A DNA stretch of 64,000 bases from Allacma fusca (Eukaryota > Arthropoda > Collembola > Symphypleona > Sminthuridae), in NCBI GenBank assembly GCA_947179485.1, contig OX359245.1:31793067-31857066 (forward strand), in the 5' to 3' direction. Made by a program: the position numbers and the translations under genes. This document shows positions 34,606 to 46,142 of the stretch, in pieces (positions within the stretch are counted from its first letter, which is position 1; the number at the start of each line of letters is the position of its first letter). Below the pieces are notes generated by a model. That model was not told where the DNA came from, did not search any database, and was given only the letters and a program-made list of their open reading frames with translations.

Positions 34606-36589
34606 CCTTGAATTTCTTTGAAATTTTGGTCGTTCCAACATCCCTTGGGGTATTTAACCTTAACTTGAATAAATACGTTTCTTACAAACAGGGTCAGAAA
34701 TATTTACGCACAATTCCGTCTATTACAGACAAATTATTCTTATTGAAGGGGCAAATATGGAGCTTTTCTTGAAAGGATACTTTTATAATTTGGAGGGGTG
34801 CTCAATAAAAGGAGCGTCGACGAACTATAGTGACGCAGAGCATCAAGCCGAAGCCCTAATAATACCAAAGAATGGGGAAATTGTTTCCAACTAAAGATAT
34901 GCGAAAGTAAGATGTCATTTAACATCAGCGACGAATATTACTGTACGGCCACTCAGTCCTGTTTCACAAAGACCCTTGGAAAGCACTTTTCGAGAGGTTG
35001 CGATTTAGCAGTCACTAACCCCGGACCTTGCCCTTATATTCAGGATTATCCGCCGGAACAAACGATACTGACCAACTCATTGTGAGTTGGTCAGAAAATG
35101 ATACATACAGCCCATAGTCAAGTTTGCACCTGTGCGCCACTGACGGGAACGAGTTCAGGGTATTGTAATCGGTTTGCTGTGCACCATGTCTACATTGTAG
35201 TAGACAGGTAAAAGCTTGATTTCCAAGAATGGAATTGTATGTGGAGTGAGTATACAAAAGAGTTATTTTCCCATCAAACTTTCTTACTTTTTTACAACGG
35301 TTTCTTCATTACCAAAAATAATCCCTTGCTTACTCTACAATTCAGATATGTTCAGTCATCGAAGGGTATATAGCCTTCAAAGTAGGTGACATATTGAAGG
35401 CGGCCGACCGATTTGTCAGCCAATTGAAGGAATATGGAAGGTAGGCGGAATTTTTTTCCGAAGGTTGGGGGAAGGATTCATAAAATCTACCAAAAATAGT
35501 AAGCGAAGGATGCGCAGGTTAGAAGTAATTACCTTTGGATGTATTGTAAAGATTTTATGAGGATGATGCCTTATATGCATGAAACACAAGGGAGAAGTGT
35601 GTGTTGTTAAATATTTGTATGAACTTTCATTCACCAGATTCATATGTGATGATGCTTTTGATAAAGCTACTTCGTTTTTTAGATGTAATTATGTTTTGAT
35701 ACCATTTGAAAATTTTCACAAAATGATGACTGTAATTGAAGGAAGGTTTTTTTTGGAGGAAGGCTGAAAAGGGGAGTTGAATTCATTTAAAAGTTAAAGG
35801 ATTACTACAATAGGAAGGGATATAATATTAAAGGCTTCATTCATTGGTAGGAAGAAGGAAGGCATTTTTTATAAATTTAACTTTAAAGGCTTGAAGGAAG
35901 GTTATTTCATTCGGACATCTCTGCTCTATTCTATGTACCCTTTAATGGACAATTGTCACACAAAACCTAAACAAAAATCAATGTATTGAATGCAAATAAG
36001 GTTTTTTGAAGTTTGAGAATGTGATGATGAAGATCTGATTTTTTTTTGATGGGTCGGTACGGTCACTTGTAGTTGATATTTTAGTCATGGGTAAGAATTC
36101 GAATATTGTATATCATTTTCAATGCTTATTGTTTTTAATTGCTGTGCAATACTCTCAGTCGCTAAGCTTACTCGTTAATACCAAAGGAAATATCTTTACG
36201 AGAGGTTGTACTAATCAGGGATGGGAATGCATTATTAATCTGGGATTAATTTAAACCAGGACTACAAAATTTAAGAAACTATTAAGAAATAATTAATTCC
36301 AAATCCAAGTGTTAGGGAAACTTGAATATAATTCTTACTCCTCAATGCCTGGTCATTGCTTTTATTTTAATATATTATTCAAATCCAATTATTTACATGG
36401 CAACGAATTGATTCCCAATCCGAGTCCAATACTTGGTGAATTATTTGGTGAATCCTAATCCCAAAATCCACTGCTGTCAGTAGTGGATAGGATTGGATTA
36501 ATTATATTTACTGCTATGTCATTGCTACATTTTTCTCTCATTTTTCAATGCAATAATGCATGCTGGGGGAAAATTTTTAAATTGCACTG
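34606..36589. other. Intergenic; possible weak hAT-like repeat at 35345-35924
   Basis: Up to about 34810 this is duplicated flank of gene D. CAGATATGTTC near 35345 and GGACATCTCTG near 35914 could be decayed inverted ends of an element rich in GAAGGAAGG words (35390-35900), but I could not find a clean target duplication. About 36220-36490 has several AATCC/GGATTAAT words. No gene recognised. Confidence 0.4.
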
Positions 36590-36700
36590 AGCAAGTTTAT
36601 CTCCTCCCTGTTTTACAGTAGGCTTCATGCAACCTGGCTTGGCTTTACCTCTTCTCTTGGACGTCTCCAAACTTAGGCGCCAAATAGGCGCTGTCCGAGG
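36590..36700 (-). pseudogene. Short Tc1-like transposase relic
   Basis: The minus strand encodes CMKPTVKQGG, matching the Tc1-family stretch that follows the WRRPGE motif, with an RRPRE-like degraded sequence before it in another frame. Only about 110 bases are recognisable. It appears independent of the relic at 29940-33380. Confidence 0.6.
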
Positions 36701-39700
36701 TTCACACATCCCCCCCAAATTGTATGGATGTGTTACAATACCGATTGGTACGAGTCGCTCAAATATTGCTGACTGTGCATTTTAATCTTAGTTACATAAT
36801 TTTCTTAATTTAGTTAGCTCAGCTGCATTCTATAAAGTCTTAAACATTAACTAATTGAATTAAATTAACCTGATAATGTTGACCAGGTTTGACAGATATA
36901 AAAGTTTAAATCTCAGTTTTCGAGGTTTTGTACTTGAATTGAAAATTAATTACAGTCTGTGCGCTGAACGTGGTTCAGAAAGTTTTCTTGTGACGTGATA
37001 CCTCAGAACTTATACAAATACATGGATGTTCCGTACACATTTCTTAAGTTTTGAGAAGTGACGAATATCTAAAGTGGGGAACTTTCGTTCAATAAGTTTC
37101 CCTCCGCTAAAGGTAGAGTCCCTATTAATAGTAATTACTTCTTTGTTAGAGAAAGGTTTAATGACTATAAGTTTAAGCCAAAGTATTCCCTGACATTCAC
37201 AATGCCATATTTTGCAGGACAAGTTGGAATTATATTTGTTTTTTTTTCCTACAGAAAACTAAATTTGCTTATAAATTTGACATGATTATTTTTACAAGAT
37301 ATCCATACAAAGACCTGCTCGTACTCGTCCACCCCAGAATAACTTGGTCCGAAAGTAAACATTGTGCTGAGTCAGACTTTTCAAAAAATATTGGATGAAT
37401 AAGGGACGAATATCCCAGTTTATTGTTTGAGTTATTTTAGAAAGATTCATTTTGAGCCAAACTTAAAATGAAAGTTTTCCTCTGCATAATGTTTATTTGT
37501 GACCAACACAGTTTAGCTCCACTGTTTAATCGAACGAGTGACTCAAAGTTAGGGAGGAAAAAAGCGTTTATCCCATTCCTGTGGTGATAGGAAATGCATG
37601 AGTTCGGAATATATTGTCTATTCGGCTCGTTGGGAAAGTGAGAAGGAGAAGGCTAATATTTCCGATCGAGATAGGTGCAGTCATCTCATGAACTTTTACT
37701 AAACTCAAGAGGGAACAAAATATCTCAAATTAAAACTAATAGTAAAGCACTGAAAGGATTGAACTTATTTTAATTAATTTGTATGTGCCAGTTTATGGAG
37801 CTTTTAGCTGTGTATATATTTTTTTTTACTAATTCCTGCTTCACTCTTTATAGCTCTGAAATAGGTCTGAAATATACAATTGGCCGGAACCTCTTTGAAA
37901 GTCTTTTAAACTTGTTGAAACAAGCATCTTACTTATGTATTATATAATTATCTAAATACAAAATTTTAGATAATTATCCGTTTTTCCGTTAAAACAAATT
38001 TTGACTTTGCTGATTGCTACACTTCCTTGAACCCTGTGTCGAGAGATTCCAAGCTACAAGAATGAAATAAAGGTTTGATTCTTTCGTGCAGTTAATTAAC
38101 TAAGTTAAATCCTGACAATGAACAATACACCCAGTAAGTGAACAATGAACACAAAGTGTCTTCATTGTGTCAGGATGCGCTGATTAAAACGTACATACAT
38201 ACATACATACTGTTGGCTAGATTTTATGAGATACCATTTTCATTTCGTACCCCATGCTTTTTAAATGGGATCACTATTGAAAATGGTACTTTTTAGAAAT
38301 TAGCCAACGGTATGTATGTACATATGATAGGCATAATGGAGAGGAATGACTTATTGGGGCATTTTGCTAAATTTAGCGCTTTTTAGAGTATCGCGTAGTG
38401 CCCTGCAGATTTGATGTAATTACTTATATGTTCCTAACAATTATATACGTAACGCTAGCGCCCCTTATCCACCAAAATATGTACATTTGGTGTTTAATAA
38501 TTATTGTACTTTTACAATATAATCTAATAAAATTATTGCTTCAAGTACGGCCGTACTTACCCTCGCAAACCCCTTTTCTCAAATCTCAATTGTATTTCAA
38601 AGGTCAATTGAATAATTTCAGTACACAAATAGAAACAAGTATTCCTACAAAAAAAATATTGCTCTTCGTTACGAGCTATTTTATAGTCACAGATTAGAAA
38701 AGACCTAGTTACTTTAGATTTTGTCCTCAAATGATCAATGCGCCTAGATGCACTTCATTACAAAACTATTTTCATCTTAATTATAAAATTGTCCTGTCAC
38801 ATAATTAGAATCCAACAATGACTGCTCTCACAAACTAGCGTCTTCATTTATTCCTCCTATATCTGGCACAAATCAATGATTTTTAGTATTTGAATCTTGA
38901 TATCCATGACATTCTAAAAGATGTGGACTATTACAGAAATATTGCCCTATCATTTCTCTCGTCTTATTTTCCATCTCATTAGGTCACTCATTCTTGTGTT
39001 CGTAAATCTGCCGTAGATAAGGAGGGAAATGGTCCCAGTAATTAGAACCATTTTTCTGATTGTGAGGATCTTGCAGACAGTTGATACAATAATAATAATT
39101 ATAAAAAGGATCTATTTTGCAGTAATTAAATATAATCTATACTAAAATATTACATTGACGAAAGCTCCAACGTATAATGAAACCCAACTTGGTAATACAA
39201 TAATAAAACTAGCTCTAATGACAGAGGGATATTTGCTTCCATTGACAATATTAATTTAAGGTAATTACATTTGAGTACATATTTAAAATAATAGAGTTTC
39301 ATGGGTACATACATATAACGCAATAATTATAAACTTAAAGATGTTTCAATGTATGCACAAGAAATAATGCTTTTGTTTACCTAACATTTAACAACTCAAT
39401 TATGAAGAAATAGTGTAAATATGTACATAAAGGTTAAGTTGCTAAAATATTGCAATAATTGTTCCAATGCTTTTCATTATTTCTATAAATAAGGTACCCT
39501 AATGATTTTCTCTTATCAGGATTCCCTATACTAATGATTAAGCCAGCAAGTTTGTAAATATCATTAATTGCAATCCATTTCAACTGTTGCGTTACTCTAA
39601 AAATTCGAAATCAACTTTTATTCAAGTAAAGTAGATAATTACTTTACATCAAATCCAAAGTGTAACGGTCAAAGGTCATTGAACAAGACGCAAATGTAAT

Positions 39701-39893
39701 TACACATCCCTTGAAGTTGAGATTCGAAATAAAAATACACAATTTTAAACTTTGCAAAAAAAAAAAAAAGTTAAATAACAAATAAATTGAACTCTATTTT
39801 CTTCTCTGACAATTATATTGCGAGAGACCACAATGTAATCTAAAGTGCTGTATATTTAATGAAGCTGATCAATTCTACTTCTTCAAATTTCAG

Positions 39894-39974
39894 AGTTGCC
39901 ATTTGACCCAGAATTATTTATTGTGGACGTTGTTGTGCCTTTACCTCACAGCGGCCAATGTGCTATTTCTGGGA
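39894..39974 (+). other. Candidate isolated internal exon
   Basis: Preceded by a good acceptor (CTTCTTCAAATTTCAG) and followed by the near-perfect donor GGGA|GTAAGTAC. The 81 bases between are a multiple of three and open in one frame (LPFDPELFIVDVVVPLPHSG). I do not recognise the sequence and see no partner exons within the neighbouring kilobases, so this may be chance. Confidence 0.22.
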
Positions 39975-42264
39975 GTAAGTACAGCCCTCACGAATAGAAT
40001 AGAATATATAGTGCCAGCCGGAATTCTATCCACAATAATTTCTGAGATTTCCAAAATTACCCAAGTTGACATATACGTCAATTGACAGAGTCATATCATA
40101 TCGGTAATAAATAGAAACTATACACACACAACTCCTGAAACTTGTTAGTCCAGTACTTTCATCCTGATATCACCTGATTGTGTGAGGTTTCTTGGCATTC
40201 CTACACATTTCCCCAGCAAGTTTTGCATAAAGTTAATCATTCTTGTGGATTTTCCTACGGTGTTTATGCATTAATTAGCTCTCCTACGAGCCAGGTGTGT
40301 CAATATTAGTTCATTGCTTCCTACAGGATTTTTTTTTGTATTTATGTATATTTTTCTACTTTTGCAAGAATTGGGTAAAATCAGCAATTCAAAGTACTTG
40401 GATTTTTGTGCACTGCATTACAAAAACCCTAGAACCCAAGAAGGCTCTGGCACAATTCAATATTAGTCTTGCATCTCATCATTATTATAACCCCACTGGC
40501 TGGCTCTCAGACTCTCTCCGATTGTTTTAATGTTGGGGGGAAAACCTGAGATGTTAAATTCATTATTTTTTTCGATACCATATAAACGATTGCATGTAAG
40601 CAGAGATGTGATTTTGTGTCAACATCCTCCCTATATGTATATACATATGTGTGGGATCCCCTCCTATAGCATTACAACAATGTTCGAATGAACACAACAT
40701 ACATATACGCTTATAGCATACATATACATAGATACTTACCGTCGCAAAAACAAATAAAGCTCCATTTAATGTACACGCAAACATAAGGAAAAAATACACA
40801 TGTGTGTGTGTGTATTAAATAGCACGCCTTAAAAGAACAATACGCGTTGTGGATACAACCTGTCAGATCATATTTAAAAGACACTAAACCAAACTTTATT
40901 ACTCAAGCATTAAAGAAATAAACAAATCTCCTTTTCTCATGTATAGCATATGTATGTGTCTCTATAGAGAAATGGATGAGAATGCCGATCAAGTTATTCC
41001 TTGGGACGAGAGAAATCTATATATTATTCTTAACCCCATCCGAACAAATTTACTTTATTTATTTTTTTATCACACATTTATTTAGCAAATGTAGCATTTT
41101 GTTATATAGGAGCTCTATCACGGGAGTAAAATCACTCTCACATTTTCCGCTTGACTATGAATGGGACCACAAGGTCAATGCTAAAAAAATCCCTAGTTTA
41201 TTTCATTATGTTCATCAACTTTTATTATATATAATTATATATGTAGATACATATGTGACAGGTGTGAAAATCTTTTTCATATGAGCAAGTCTACAAATAT
41301 CTACAAGATATCAACTTCTATAATCTCTAATTAATCGTGTCGTACAGAATGGTCCCTCTCAGGCGGAACTAATAAACACCTTTTACCTCAAATTCCTACT
41401 TCCACTCGTGGAAATGGTTCCGGTTCGTGACCAAACCAATATACGATTATTGGCTTAGGGTTTGTGCAATTGTCTGCCTGACTGCTGATATAATTATTAT
41501 AAAAATGTAAAGTAACTCCTAGGGATGGGAATTATCAAGGATGTTACATATCCTCAAAGAAATCTGAACATGGGAATCATTAACAGACACAGATTTTTTT
41601 TTGTCGTCTTGAGCTGGTATAAAATCCTAAAGAAACTGACATTTGAGGGAATTGAATTGTTAGGTTGCCAATAATGAGGAAAGTTTTGTCGTAATTTCCT
41701 TTTCCTTTTTGCTAAACTTAAATTCTTCAAAATGCTCAATTGATAGAGACTTATTCATATATGAACTTCTGTACCTACACAAGGGTTTCGTTTCCTATGT
41801 TCTAAAGCATACTTACAAAGTCTTATGGGGCTCCTCTGTGGAAAACTTTCTACTTCAATACATCGTATAGACTTTCAACCTCTCCTTCACTCTAGTGTTC
41901 ACTTGTGAGCCAGCAACTGTTGAGGACTCTCCTGTCCTTCAAATCCGGACGGATTTGTTAACTTGGTTAATTTTTCCCAGCGTTGATCTCCTGACAGAGA
42001 GCTTATATTTGCACTTGAGGGGAATCTTCAGTGAGGGCTATTATTGCTGTTCGCTGACCCAACCTGTTTGCTTGTTTATTTGTTTATTACTTTTATTATT
42101 GTTTATTAGCTCGGGTTGGAAGCATATAATGGGGCTAACTTAGGACGACAAGAATTTAAGTGCTTTTTTCTAGTTTTTTTAATTTACGGGGTGAAGTGAT
42201 ACGGAATTTCTCCAGAAGATAAATTACATATACAGATAGTTACTTGTGGTCAAGCTCTTGTAGA

Positions 42265-42270
42265 TATAAA
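42265..42270 (+). promoter_or_regulatory. Possible TATA box
   Basis: TATAAA about 95 bases upstream of the ATG at 42365, consistent with a short 5' leader for the intronless gene downstream. Position is the only support. Confidence 0.35.
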
Positions 42271-42364
42271 AAAGTGACAAATTCTTACAACTTGTAATAA
42301 TTTTTGTGGTTCATAATATCTCAATCATCAGACTGTATCTATAATAATTACTGAAAATACAAGG

Positions 42365-43339
42365 ATGAGATCCGCAGTGGTACTTATTACTTGTATGCTC
42401 TTGAGCTCAAGTTTTGGGGATTGGATGAGAGCTAAGAGACAGTTGTTTCGGGGGGACATCCCTAATCCACGTCATCGTCCTCTGGATGGGGCATTCCATC
42501 AAACTCATAAAGTCTCGAGGGATAGGTACGGGAGACATTTTAATATCCGTCAGAATAATCACATTGGGGAGGACCTGGGCCGTCCTGTGAGATTAGAAGG
42601 GGATGATGATGATGCTATGAGAGGATTCCCTCCGAGTCCTTTTGACCACGGGGGTGGATCTTCTTCTTCTGGAGGAGCTCAGGTTAACGTTCCAGGTTCA
42701 GGGGATTCTCGTCCGCAAGGGGAATCTCACAGTGCCCCATTAAAGATCCCTTATAGTGGTCCTCGGATCGTCCCTTATAGTAGTGACTCCAACAGCTCCC
42801 CTTACAATAATGGTGATGGTTCAAGTTCCTCCTATAGTGACTCTCCCAATGGCCCTTATAACGAAGCTCCCAGCGATAGTAGCTACAATGGCCCTTACAG
42901 TGACGATTCTCAGAGTGCCCCTGAGGATCCCCCGCATCAAGTAGTACCGGAGCATATCCCGATCGTGACCCATGTCCCACAGACCATTTCTTTGAACATC
43001 CCACTCCATTTGAATCCCAATGGTCCTACGAAGATACATTTCCCGCCGCCACCAGGGGGCAGTCAAGAGATTCAAAGTGTGCCCTTCCATGACGTGACCC
43101 CTTCAAATGGTGGGGAAGAGTCAATGAGTCCTGAGACCCAGGATGGGATTCGTTACCCGAGAGTGACCCCTTTGGAGTATCATGGTCAAACCAGTAGCCG
43201 GAATGACCTGGAGGATTCGAATATTGAGAAGCACTTGACATCTTTATGGAAGAGCAATTACGAGAAAAATACTCCTTCCTTCGATGGGGAATTCCCAAGA
43301 CCTTTTAGCTACATGTTCCAACAGAGATTTTATAGATGA
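42365..43339 (+). CDS. Predicted secreted Ser/Pro/Gly-rich protein, 324 aa, single exon
   Basis: One uninterrupted frame with a clear N-terminal signal peptide (MRSAVVLITCMLLSSSFGDW), followed by a dibasic site RAKR at about residues 22-25. That pattern suggests secretion and possible pro-peptide cleavage. The body has no recognised domain. It is low-complexity, with an acidic DDDD run near residue 80, then repeated NGPY/SSPY/SGP-type motifs (about 125-185) and a Pro/His-rich stretch (about 185-235). The C-terminus FSYMFQQRFYR is less repetitive. Codon use is far less AT-rich than its surroundings, supporting real coding. An AATAAA lies 245 bases after the stop. It could be a cuticle, silk-like or glue protein, or a peptide precursor; no function is assigned. 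Confidence 0.72.
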   Translation: MRSAVVLITCMLLSSSFGDWMRAKRQLFRGDIPNPRHRPLDGAFHQTHKVSRDRYGRHFNIRQNNHIGEDLGRPVRLEGDDDDAMRGFPPSPFDHGGGSSSSGGAQVNVPGSGDSRPQGESHSAPLKIPYSGPRIVPYSSDSNSSPYNNGDGSSSSYSDSPNGPYNEAPSDSSYNGPYSDDSQSAPEDPPHQVVPEHIPIVTHVPQTISLNIPLHLNPNGPTKIHFPPPPGGSQEIQSVPFHDVTPSNGGEESMSPETQDGIRYPRVTPLEYHGQTSSRNDLEDSNIEKHLTSLWKSNYEKNTPSFDGEFPRPFSYMFQQRFYR

Positions 43340-43583
43340 GGGGGCTCCAACTTCCCCCGGAACTGTACAGGACTGGATGCCAACTTGATTTAGTCATTTT
43401 TGTCAAACTTGAAAAAAGTCTTCGGTGATAGATTTAAAACTTGATTAAAAAATATGTGCAATTTAAAGAGATGTTGCTTGATACTGTATGTACTTGATGG
43501 ACATTTTGTTAGAAATTTTGTTAAAGATTATATAGTTTGTTGTACATACTTAATTACCTTAACTGTATGTATCATATTTTGTG

Positions 43584-43589
43584 AATAAA
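43584..43589 (+). terminator. Polyadenylation signal AATAAA
   Basis: AATAAA about 245 bases downstream of the stop of the secreted-protein gene, in TTGTGAATAAATTACTCC. Likely its 3' processing signal. Confidence 0.5.
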
Positions 43590-46142
43590 TTACTCCCATT
43601 GATTTACTACTACACTATACCTTCAATGGTGTAGGCTTGTTAATGAGAATCAAATGTTGCTCAGTTTAATTCCGAGTGCACGATTTTATTTTACGGTTGA
43701 TTCAATTCCTGATAACAAAAAATATGTTTTACAAACTTGCATAATTATGCGTACAATCCCTTGAATAAAAAGAATATGGGAATGACGAGGGTTCACTGTT
43801 CCTAATTAACTCTTGAGGCTTGATGTATAATTTATTTTTGTTAAATATAACAAACATTATTTGTAAGAAAGTCTGATTTTTTAAATAGCATTGGTAGAAA
43901 TACATAGTATGTAAGCCCTATTGTGAGGGGTCTTCTGGAGCTAGTTTTCACACCTAGCACCTCAGGGATTTACAGCAATGTAGCATTTGGTAAACTTGTT
44001 TCCTGGCAATGGATGTACTCCCAATATTAAACCTTTTAAATTAAGTGAAAGTATTTTCTTTTTGTTTTACTGGGACAAAGCACAACTATAGTGCACTTTC
44101 TTGAATTATTATTGTTGTGACAAATGTACAGGCATACATACGTGGGCACTTTAATAAGCTTTGTAATTTCAAATCTATTCTCGATTTTGCCTACTCAGTT
44201 AAAATGAAGTTTCACACGAACGTTCAATTGGGCTCTGAAAATATCTTCGACAATATTTTAACTCTCGAACTCTCGATGAGCAAATCAAATTTAAAGTCAT
44301 ATATGAAAACACGTCTTCCACGTGCACTTTGTTAGTTACGTAATGTAACTAGAGGAACAAAAAAAAAGTTACAGTGAAAGCTGAGACGAATTGCTTGTAC
44401 ATATCCGGTCGAAATCTAATATGGAGGCGTGGAAAAATTTACCGCAGGAAGTGAAACAAAAATAATTTGATGACAGGAAAGAAAATTCTTCCAGTTTCAC
44501 ATTTTTTGAGATTAAATAATTACTTGTGTTAAAGTACATAAGCTTATTTTAGTATAGGGGAGAATAATTATTTCAGAAACAGGTTTGCTGTACTAGCATA
44601 GATTAACTGTGTGTAAGTACATAAATGCACATATGGATATTAATAAGGAAATGAAAAACTCTGCGTACATCTGTCAGTATGTGATCTTCTCACTTATAAC
44701 TCTGTCTTATGAACCCTTGATTTTAATTGTGTGCTCCTCTTTTTCCCCAGTTTTAAATCTGATTCAGGTCTAAATTTATTCCCTGCGGTAGGTCAAAACT
44801 TATAACCTGGTCCACATCAAAGGCTTAAATGTTGCTAATGCAAAAAGCTTACATCAATATTACAAGGGACTACGTGTATTTAATTACCATTTGTTAATCT
44901 TTTGTGTATGAGCCTACTCGCAAATACAATAAAAATATACATAATGACATACAATAAGCTTACATCATCTTTGGATTCTATCAAAATGTCCACCAGAAAT
45001 GGCCCAAATATTAAAGCACCTGGTTCATTGGTCCATTGTCTAAAGATTTGGCAAATCAGTGTATTTTCAGAAATCTATCCAGTTGACCTAAACGTGACAT
45101 ATGCACAGGCAATGCTTAATGGCATTATAAATCTATAACCTCTAATGTGTATGTTCTTCCGAAATCCCGTGAAAGTATTTGTATGAAGTAAGACAAAGAT
45201 TCTTAGACACGGATTTTCTGATTTCAATTTCTTATACGAAGTCTAACGGAAACTCTCGTTAAAAATGTATACTCTAAACTACAAACATTACAGGGGTCAT
45301 TACATCCATATAAATTACATACATTGTATCAGTGTCAATATAGGTTTCACATTGCTAATCACATTTCATTAAAACACTTTATATTGCATGAGTATATATG
45401 TAACTTCCCAATGTAAATTAAGGTTACTATTACGGCCAATTTGCAATCATTAGTGTTCATTAATTTGAGCGCTGAATGAAATGGGAACGGTAGGAATCGT
45501 CAATGTCAAAGTCAGGAAGAGTACGTTGGTCAAGTGTAAAGAGTAAATAACTGCTTGTAAGGTTATCATTATTAGTTACATGTATTCCATATGATAAGAG
45601 TATTATTGAGTAATATATGAACATAATTAAGTATCCATAACACAATTAAATCACATACATATTTTATAAGTAATTACACATTACATAGATATGCAAGTAC
45701 ACATGTTCTAATGGATGTGAATACCATTGAACCTCAATGGGAAAACCTTCCCTACAATCTTAATCACAGTCATATTGCTATGCTGTTAAGCTTTCCAAGT
45801 AATCTCCACATATGTTATATTCCGGAAGTTCTACATGATAAGGGAAGGTCAATACTTAATATAATTACTGTACAATAACACAATAGATATAGATGTACGA
45901 ATCTGTAAATATTTGTAAAACCTCAATAGAATAATTTCATAATTGTAAGTATACAATCTACAAGTAACCAACCGTTTCATTACTTTTAAAAGCAGATTAG
46001 ATTCCATTTTAACAGCTACCTCTGTACTTACACAGTTTGCAGGTGCATAAAAACTACCTCATCCTTAAGCTAAAAATGTAACCAAAAAAACTTAACATGT
46101 TGGGAAAAAATGTTGTTATGTAAGTAATTAAGTAATAACGAC
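43590..46142. other. Intergenic, no gene seen
   Basis: AT-rich, with several open frames of 60-80 codons that look like chance (no conserved motifs, no splice support). This also includes the 3' flank of the Argonaute gene on the minus strand. Confidence 0.55.

Larger units (their letters stand above)
36701..42364. other. Gene-poor AT-rich stretch
   Basis: No convincing gene. Simple repeats: (ACAT)n near 38190-38212, an A-run at 39757-39769, (TG)n near 40798-40812. A possible isolated exon on the plus strand is listed separately (39894-39974). The rest may be intergenic or part of a long intron of an unseen gene. Confidence 0.5.

Noticed and set aside
35345-35924. Possible hAT-like element rich in GAAGGAAGG
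   Set aside because: The inverted ends match only weakly and no clean 8-bp duplication was found, so it is noted only as a low-confidence comment.
42684-43298. Overlapping minus-strand open frames of 89-106 codons
   Set aside because: They are antisense shadows of the secreted-protein gene, caused by its low-complexity, GC-richer coding sequence.
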